21,430 bases of DNA from positions 1 to 21,430 of IMG/VR virus record IMGVR_UViG_3300042923_000218. One strand, given 5' to 3'. The notes under the pieces are model-generated. The model was not told the DNA's origin, did no database searches, and saw nothing but the letters and a program-made list of their open reading frames with translations. This document shows, piece after piece, positions 1-5,367 of this stretch. The translations under genes were made by a program, and so were the position numbers. The DNA comes from a virus. Each line of letters begins with the position of its first letter. The first letter of the stretch is position 1.

Positions 1-919
1 GATCTTCAGGATAATCTTCAATACTCATGATACGAGGTTGCAAGTCAACATCAATACCCTTGAGATCGTAAATGCACCAGATAAAATCTCCCCATGTAAA
101 ATTATGCAGCTTCAGTCCATTTTTCTTGAGTTCTTCATACTCGACTTTAGCACTGTATTTCCCATCATTAAGGAATGTTTTAGCATAATCATCAAGATTA
201 CCGGTATTATTGTATCGCTCATCCTTCTTGACCAGTTTATAGACGCGGTCAAATGCATTGATATTAGGTGATTGAACTGTTACTGATGTTGTCGGATTTC
301 CTTCTTCGTCTAATTCTCCGAACATCGTTACTTGAGTAACAAGATCATTTGTATCGTAATCATCTGAGAATGTTCGCAAGTTATGTCCATGTCTGAATTG
401 AGCGTCTGTTACAGTACCGATCATTACAGCGATAACAAGGTGTGTATCAATCGGGCGATATTCAAAGACATATCGATCACGCAGCTGCTTGAACAGGTTA
501 ATCGACTGATCCATGCCGAAATTATCAAACTGCTCTGATCCAAAGTCGCCGATGATCTCATAAGTAATACCAGTACCAGCTAATACGATATCAAGCCACT
601 CGTTCAACGGTTTCTGTGCCGTGTATGATTGTTCAACAGTTTGTGCTTTTAAACGATCGTACATGTCGTGATTGGCAGTGATCTGTTTAGTAACGGATTC
701 TCCATCGGGTTCTCGCTCACAGTCATCCACAACGTACAATTCCCCATCACACTCAATGCGTGATTTATTATTTAGCACATCGAATTGCGCAGCATTACGA
801 TCCGTTCTATCAATTAAAAAAGACAGCGAATATTCGCCGTCTACTGATCGTTTTCGAACACAATCATATACGCTTGTTAATGGTTCGATTTGGCCGGATA
901 GAGAATGTAAAACAAGCAT
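1..919 (-). CDS. tal: Tail endopeptidase/Tal-type baseplate hub protein, N-terminal part (runs off left edge)
   Basis: The reading frame is open from the ATG at 919-917 to the window edge, giving 306 codons and no stop, so the gene is partial at its C-terminus. The start MLVLHSLSGQIEPLTSVYD, followed by VRKRSVDGEYSLSF, is the pattern I know from the N-terminal domain of the prophage endopeptidase-tail (Prophage_tail/Tal) family. That domain forms the hub closing the tail tube below the Dit ring; the catalytic or fibre-binding parts usually lie further downstream, outside this window. An in-frame ATG at 940 is possible, but the GAGGTG ribosome site 5 bases before 917-919 favours the inner start. 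Unusually, it does not follow dit directly and lies about 22 bases after an intrinsic terminator, with no room for a promoter between them. Confidence 0.8.
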   Translation of the reverse strand, partial: MLVLHSLSGQIEPLTSVYDCVRKRSVDGEYSLSFLIDRTDRNAAQFDVLNNKSRIECDGELYVVDDCEREPDGESVTKQITANHDMYDRLKAQTVEQSYTAQKPLNEWLDIVLAGTGITYEIIGDFGSEQFDNFGMDQSINLFKQLRDRYVFEYRPIDTHLVIAVMIGTVTDAQFRHGHNLRTFSDDYDTNDLVTQVTMFGELDEEGNPTTSVTVQSPNINAFDRVYKLVKKDERYNNTGNLDDYAKTFLNDGKYSAKVEYEELKKNGLKLHNFTWGDFIWCIYDLKGIDVDLQPRIMSIEDYPED

Positions 920-940
920 GGAATCACCTCTTTTATGCAT

Positions 941-966
941 GAAAAAAAGAGCCCTGTTAGGCTCTT
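941..966 (-). terminator. Strong intrinsic terminator between the 978-1550 gene and tal
   Basis: On the minus strand a perfect 7-bp stem (AAGAGCC with GGCTCTT, arms 960-966 and 947-953) encloses the 6-base loop TAACAG and runs straight into seven T residues (948-942). It begins 11 bases after the stop codon of the 978-1550 gene. It fits a terminator for that gene, but it sits between this gene and the essential tail gene tal, so late transcription must read through or be antiterminated. Confidence 0.8.
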
Positions 967-977
967 AGTTTGAAAGA

Positions 978-1550
978 TTATAGAGTTTCTTTTTTAACGA
1001 ACCCCTCAATACTTGGCAAAGGATTATCAACATATTCTTTTATTTTTAGAAAGATCGCCTTATCTAGTCCTAAGTTCTTTAATAACCCTAAATAATCCTT
1101 CATAAAGGCATAATATAATCCTTTACCTTCAGGCTCTTCGAGAACTTTGACAATGTAAAATTCCCGGATATTTTTATACTTTTCGGCGTTCGTTCCAATA
1201 ATATTACTTGGTAGTGGCAAGGTAAAATCATCCCTTAAATCAACATAATTACGGATGGTTCTATTGTCACTCACATCTTTAAATAAATTTTCAAATCCTT
1301 TTCCCTTATTTAATACATCAGCATGTCGATTAATAACCATATTTTCAAATTTTTGCACCGCATATTTAACCCGTTCAAGTTCCCTTTGCTCTTTTTCTCT
1401 CTCTTCTTTTTGGACCAAAAATTTACTTAGCTCAAAACTTTTCTTTTCAAACTTTGAACTATTTGCTTGTGCTCTATAAGTTAGAAAAGTCAATACTGCA
1501 ATAATGACCGCATTTATAACGGGCACCCAAGTATTTATCCAAGTAGTCAA
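978..1550 (-). CDS. Membrane-anchored unknown protein, moron-like (exclusion candidate)
   Basis: A 190-residue protein starting at TTG (1550-1548), with GGGGAAGG 7 bases upstream as ribosome site. Residues about 8-25 form one hydrophobic segment (VINAVIIAVLTFLTY). A highly charged, probably coiled-coil stretch follows (about 33-75, rich in K, E and R), then a mixed soluble domain to the end. There is no cleavage site, so I expect an N-terminal anchor with most of the protein cytoplasmic. I do not recognise a family. Unlike the overlapping structural genes around it, it is separated by 87 bases upstream, is AT-rich, and has its own candidate promoter and terminator. That is the layout of a lysogen-expressed moron. 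Small membrane proteins in such places are often superinfection-exclusion factors, but this is inference only. Confidence 0.75.
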   Translation of the reverse strand: MTTWINTWVPVINAVIIAVLTFLTYRAQANSSKFEKKSFELSKFLVQKEEREKEQRELERVKYAVQKFENMVINRHADVLNKGKGFENLFKDVSDNRTIRNYVDLRDDFTLPLPSNIIGTNAEKYKNIREFYIVKVLEEPEGKGLYYAFMKDYLGLLKNLGLDKAIFLKIKEYVDNPLPSIEGFVKKETL

Positions 1551-1556
1551 AGCGAT

Positions 1557-1604
1557 ACCTTCCCCTCTTATAATTGACTAATATTTTACAATTAAAGAGA
1601 AGGT
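1557..1604 (-). promoter_or_regulatory. Long imperfect inverted repeat covering the -10 region and ribosome site of the 978-1550 gene
   Basis: On the minus strand ACCTT-CTCTT-TAATTG (1604-1589) can pair with CAATTA-(T)-AAGAG-(GGG)-AAGGT (1576-1557). That is 16 base pairs interrupted only by a one-base and a three-base bulge, around a 12-base loop. The 3' arm contains the GGGGAAGG ribosome site of the TTG-started gene at 1550. There is no T-tract after the stem, so it is not a terminator. In an RNA entering from upstream it would hide the ribosome site; an RNA starting near 1576 would lack the 5' arm. Confidence 0.6.
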
Positions 1605-1612
1605 AATTGCAA
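1583..1612 (-). promoter_or_regulatory. Candidate sigma-A-type promoter for the 978-1550 gene
   Basis: Minus-strand TTGCAA (1612-1607) and TAAAAT (1588-1583) are separated by 18 bases, giving a predicted transcript start near 1576, about 26 bases before the TTG start. The match is fair (4 of 6 for -35, 5 of 6 for -10). It lies in a non-coding gap, which is rare in this tightly packed region, and that adds support. Confidence 0.5.
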
Positions 1613-1637
1613 TACAATTTGTTGCGCAGTAGTGTCC

Positions 1638-2363
1638 TTATTGAACATACTTTTTTATTATCTTAGTCCAAACCTTATAACCTGATCCGTTCAAATGAAC
1701 GCCATCAACTGTATATTCAGGGATTAGCATTCCATTGTTAACGAATGATGGATGTAGATTTACGTAATGCACTTCTTTTTTATGTGATAATTTTTTAAGC
1801 AACGAATTTAGCGACTCTATATCAGCATTTGTAACAGGTCGTTGTGACGGATAATTTTTATGGTACATTTTTTCATTGACAGGCAAAATACTTTGAACGT
1901 AAATATTGGTATTCGGCGATTGCGTTTGGATAGTCCCGACAATCTTTTCATAATTGCTGATAATTGTTTCTGGAGTAATTCCAGCAATAAGATCATTTAC
2001 CCCGATCATAATGAATAACTTGTTCGGTTTTCCTTTTACAATTTCACTTAATCTGTCAAGTAAACCAGTTGTTGTATCCCCACTTATTCCCCTGTTTACA
2101 ACGTTAGGTCTTTTTAATTCCTCATTCCATTGTCCAAAATCAGTTAAGCTATCGCCAAAAAACACAATGCTTTTATTACTGATCGATAAGGATTCATACT
2201 CGCTTTTTTCTATATAGTGATTAAGAAGGAAAGATCTGTTACTTGATTTTTGAAATATATAAGAAAGTCCACCCTTATGATAAATAAAAAGCCCTCCTGC
2301 TGAAATCAGCAGGATATTTAATGCCATGGAAATGATTAATAAGATACGGTATTTTCCTTTCAC
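1638..2363 (-). CDS. Membrane-anchored SGNH/GDSL hydrolase (esterase/lipase)
   Basis: A 241-residue protein with a GTG start (2363-2361) and GGGGGA as ribosome site. Residues about 6-28 form a hydrophobic signal-anchor (ILLIISMALNILLIS) without an obvious cleavage site, so the catalytic domain should face the outside of the host membrane. All SGNH blocks are present: GDSLTD with nucleophile S72, NRGISGD with G92, GVND with oxyanion N123, and DGVHLN with D220 and H223. The family removes acyl or acetyl groups from lipids, sugars or cell-wall polymers; the substrate cannot be told from sequence. It follows the fibre gene after a 94-base gap that holds a weak promoter candidate. It is a self-contained enzyme lacking the fibre N-terminus, more like a host-modifying accessory gene than a virion part. 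Confidence 0.85.
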   Translation of the reverse strand: MKGKYRILLIISMALNILLISAGGLFIYHKGGLSYIFQKSSNRSFLLNHYIEKSEYESLSISNKSIVFFGDSLTDFGQWNEELKRPNVVNRGISGDTTTGLLDRLSEIVKGKPNKLFIMIGVNDLIAGITPETIISNYEKIVGTIQTQSPNTNIYVQSILPVNEKMYHKNYPSQRPVTNADIESLNSLLKKLSHKKEVHYVNLHPSFVNNGMLIPEYTVDGVHLNGSGYKVWTKIIKKYVQ

Positions 2364-2404
2364 TAGACAATCCCCCGTTTAAAGATATATACCTATTTTA
2401 CTCC

Positions 2405-2433
2405 TTTATCCTACGAAATAAGATAAATCACAA
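2405..2433 (-). promoter_or_regulatory. Weak candidate promoter upstream of the membrane-anchored SGNH hydrolase
   Basis: Minus-strand TTGTGA (2433-2428) and GATAAA (2410-2405) are spaced by 17 bases. Each hexamer matches consensus at 4 of 6 positions, in an AT-rich intergenic gap. The predicted start is about 35 bases before the GTG codon. By itself this is weak; the gap and the self-contained gene behind it make it plausible. Confidence 0.3.
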
Positions 2434-2457
2434 GATTAATTATGATAAATTGAATCA

Positions 2458-4461
2458 TCATATCGATTTAAGAAAACCTATCAATCGATTAGCGATTCTT
2501 CTATTGCCGACCGCGTTAGGGTGCAATCCGTCAACAGTGAAATAGTTTCTCTGTATTTCGTTGTGACCATTATCCATTCCACTCACAGAATATAAATCCA
2601 AAACTGGTATTCCATGATACTCTGCACGGTCAATAATCGCATCGCGAAAATCTTTAAGCGTAAAACCGAGAGCGTTTGGATCATCACTACTATGCCCATT
2701 ATAAAACTGACTGTATGGCGTGATAAAGACAATTTCTTTTCCTAGATATTTGTTTAGCAATCCTGCCATCAAAACATTAAGAGCACCCTTAAAATTAGTT
2801 GGATCTGGGCTTTCATCATCGTTTCCAAGAGGTACAGTCTCATGCCAATAATCATTGGTGCCACCGAAAACTATGATTAGATCCGCATCATCATCCATGC
2901 TCTGGTAGCGTTCTACAAACGAGTCATTTCTGCCTGATGTTTGAGTTATTAACGTCCCACTGATTCCATAATTTCTAATCACATCGGCACCTAAAAACTT
3001 AGAAATTATATCAAGATAGCGTTGGTCAGGCATACTTGTCCCCACGCCAAACATTATACTGTCTCCTAGTGCGTTGATTTTACTAGAAAACCACCGATTA
3101 AGTACGTTAATCACTTCATTTGAGAAAGCATTAAAAGGAGTCAGCCCCCATTTAAGCTGAAATCCATAACGCATGTTATCATCAATATGATCATTTTTGA
3201 CAATACATAAGCTTTCTATATTTTTATAGCTAAAATTGACCCGTAAATAAGCAGCACTATCTGGTATAGATACTGTCATTAATAATGATGATCCTGCAAT
3301 TGATGATAGAAATGATTGATCCGATTTATAAAACGCTCCAGCATAGGTAAGAGGATTACCGCTATCATCTTTACAATCAAATGAAATAATATCTCCCACA
3401 TTAACAGGAATGAAATCACTAATTCCAACTGTACCATTTGGTATCAATGACCCAGTGTTATCAACATATATATCATGTGTAACTTTCGATCTATCAAATA
3501 AATTATAAATTTTTTGATAATCAGATAATTTAATTGATTCAATAGTTTTATCTTTATATCGTTCTGCAACGAGCCAATTAATAGAGCCACCATATGGAAC
3601 ATATTCATCCGGTAAGTGACCGATAAAAATCATTGTATTATTTAGCTTACCATTGGCAAAATTTATCCTTAAATACTGAGCTGATGCCGGCGCCTTAATA
3701 ACTTGAACGTCTCCATCTCCAGATATACCTGATAAAAATGTTTTGTCAGAAGTATAGAAAGCGCCCGCACTGGATAAAGTATTACCACTATCATCAAGTA
3801 TAGGAAAAGCATAAGATTGCCCAGCAACAACTGGAATAAAGTCGCTAATGCTTATTAGAGTACTGGTAACTATTTGACCTGAATTATAATCCACATAGCA
3901 ATTTTTTGTTATCGCAGTCGGATCAAACAAGTTTGTACTAACGTCTGGTGTCACTGTATTAATATTTTTAGGGTTAATTGCGCCATTTGATACGGTTAGT
4001 CCCTGATATAGTCCCACATCTCCCCAGATAGAACCATTCCACATCATTGTATGAGCACCATCTGTAAAAGAACTATCAAGTACGAGCATTGGGCCTTCTG
4101 TACCTGTTGGATAAGCTGTATTTAACGCAGAAATCGAATAAAATAATTCTTTAGGAGCACCGTTCCCTATCATTGACAGTAATTGATCAACATATGTTTG
4201 ATTCGCCTTTTCCGCCAACTGCGCAGCAGTGTCCGACTGATTTTGGTCAACTTTTTCGTTGATTTCAGCATCTTTTGTGTCCAAACGATTTTTCAATGTC
4301 GTATAGGTATTTCCACTGCCATCTACTCGAGCCTGGGCAGATTCCGGACTGCTGTCTCCATCGATAACCAACTGATCAATTTGCTTTTGCTGATTGTCGA
4401 TCGCTTCAAGACGTTTTTTTATTTCCAACCCAATTTTGTTTGTTCTGATCGGTTCGGTCAT
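2458..4461 (-). CDS. Tail fibre/receptor-binding protein with C-terminal SGNH hydrolase domain
   Basis: A 667-residue protein; ATG at 4461 with a canonical AAGGAGGT 6 bases upstream, 12 bases after the dit stop. Residues 1-100 are a charged, coiled-coil-like segment whose stretch VIDGDSSPESAQARVD is typical of baseplate-attached fibre N-termini in Gram-positive phages. Residues 177-268 and 320-410 are two copies of one domain, sharing NLFD, YVD, ISDFIPV, DDSGN, AGAFY and YLR-x-NF in the same order. Residues about 458-667 are an SGNH hydrolase: GDS (S468), NYGISG (G499), FGGTND (N536) and DGLHPN (D644, H647), so all catalytic residues are present. The likely job is to bind and deacylate a cell-surface glycopolymer during adsorption. 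Its place between dit and tal is unusual; fibre genes normally follow tal. Confidence 0.85.
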   Translation of the reverse strand: MTEPIRTNKIGLEIKKRLEAIDNQQKQIDQLVIDGDSSPESAQARVDGSGNTYTTLKNRLDTKDAEINEKVDQNQSDTAAQLAEKANQTYVDQLLSMIGNGAPKELFYSISALNTAYPTGTEGPMLVLDSSFTDGAHTMMWNGSIWGDVGLYQGLTVSNGAINPKNINTVTPDVSTNLFDPTAITKNCYVDYNSGQIVTSTLISISDFIPVVAGQSYAFPILDDSGNTLSSAGAFYTSDKTFLSGISGDGDVQVIKAPASAQYLRINFANGKLNNTMIFIGHLPDEYVPYGGSINWLVAERYKDKTIESIKLSDYQKIYNLFDRSKVTHDIYVDNTGSLIPNGTVGISDFIPVNVGDIISFDCKDDSGNPLTYAGAFYKSDQSFLSSIAGSSLLMTVSIPDSAAYLRVNFSYKNIESLCIVKNDHIDDNMRYGFQLKWGLTPFNAFSNEVINVLNRWFSSKINALGDSIMFGVGTSMPDQRYLDIISKFLGADVIRNYGISGTLITQTSGRNDSFVERYQSMDDDADLIIVFGGTNDYWHETVPLGNDDESPDPTNFKGALNVLMAGLLNKYLGKEIVFITPYSQFYNGHSSDDPNALGFTLKDFRDAIIDRAEYHGIPVLDLYSVSGMDNGHNEIQRNYFTVDGLHPNAVGNRRIANRLIGFLKSI

Positions 4462-4473
4462 TTTTGTACCTCC

Positions 4474-5367
4474 TTACAGATACAAAAAAGGGAAGTCGAA
4501 TGATATCTCGAAACTTCCCTGCGTACCTGTTAATTTAAACTTGTTTTCTCCAGGTGCCAACGTGATCAGCTTGTGGTTCGTGTCGCCAAAAATTGACGAT
4601 CCATTCTTTCGGCTAAACACGCCATCAAGCACAATCGCATCATCAGCGCCGCTTTCGCCATCGTAGTGCCATTCATCGCCAGTCGTCTCGTTCGTGATCG
4701 TTAGTCCACTTGATACACCTTTGTAAGTGATCATGAGATCAATAAACCGTGGATCAATCACAGCATCGCCTAAATTCCAGATTGAGAACTCTGTTTCCAT
4801 GTGATCATAGCTGAAATCAATCAGATTGCCATCAGCGTCCTCTAAGGGAATGTTTTGGCTGAACTGCCATAGTTCGGATTCTAATGTAAATAGGTCTGTC
4901 AGAGAGCCAATAGAGAAGGCATACGGCATGAACGTGACCATTGGAATGGTAGCAATTGAAACTGATGGCCCCTTATCCTCAAACGCAATCCTGTCTGACA
5001 GTCGCAAATCTTTCCATCGGCGTCCCGGGTTGTCCTCGTCAATGATGCTGAATGGCTTTTTACTATCGAATAGACGCAGTACATTCGTTTTTAAGAGTGC
5101 GAGATTGTACTTTGTTTCTTCGACGAGCATAAACCGTGCAACCATATTGCGCGATCCATAAGTGGTGCCACCACGATCCTGCACGCCGTCAGCGCCAGGA
5201 ATAGAACCACCGGTATTGTTGATTGGTGTCGGCGAATCAACATCAAAACTTAAAAAAACAAGATCCTGTATTTCGTCTAAGCGAATCGGATCCTGTCCTT
5301 CTCGTTCCAAGATTAAAGTTGTGTCATTGGCACCGGTCAGTGCTTTGAAATCAGCCGAATACTGCAC
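4474..5367 (-). CDS. dit: Distal tail protein (Dit)
   Basis: A 297-residue protein starting at GTG (5367-5365) with AGGTGA 8 bases upstream; its first 17 bases overlap the end of the tape measure gene. The N-terminal half, with SFDVDSPTPINN, GSRNMVARF and the FDSKKPFSIIDEDNPGRRWK stretch, fits the Sipho_tail/distal tail family. This protein forms the hexameric ring at the end of the tail tube where baseplate and receptor-binding proteins attach. The C-terminal half ends in an extended beta-rich stretch (about 215-297, containing APGENKFKL) found in the longer members of the family. Position directly after the tape measure gene agrees with this. Confidence 0.9.
   Translation of the reverse strand: MQYSADFKALTGANDTTLILEREGQDPIRLDEIQDLVFLSFDVDSPTPINNTGGSIPGADGVQDRGGTTYGSRNMVARFMLVEETKYNLALLKTNVLRLFDSKKPFSIIDEDNPGRRWKDLRLSDRIAFEDKGPSVSIATIPMVTFMPYAFSIGSLTDLFTLESELWQFSQNIPLEDADGNLIDFSYDHMETEFSIWNLGDAVIDPRFIDLMITYKGVSSGLTITNETTGDEWHYDGESGADDAIVLDGVFSRKNGSSIFGDTNHKLITLAPGENKFKLTGTQGSFEISFDFPFLYL

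Noticed and set aside
672-968. Plus-strand open frames opposite the start of tal
   Set aside because: The minus-strand frame is a clear Tal N-terminus with a good ribosome site; the plus frames cross the terminator and look random.
1557-1604. The long inverted repeat as a terminator for the SGNH hydrolase gene
   Set aside because: It is followed by the ribosome site and start codon, not by a T-tract.
2434-2460. Hairpin after the fibre gene as a terminator
   Set aside because: Only a 5-bp AT stem with no following T-tract on the minus strand.
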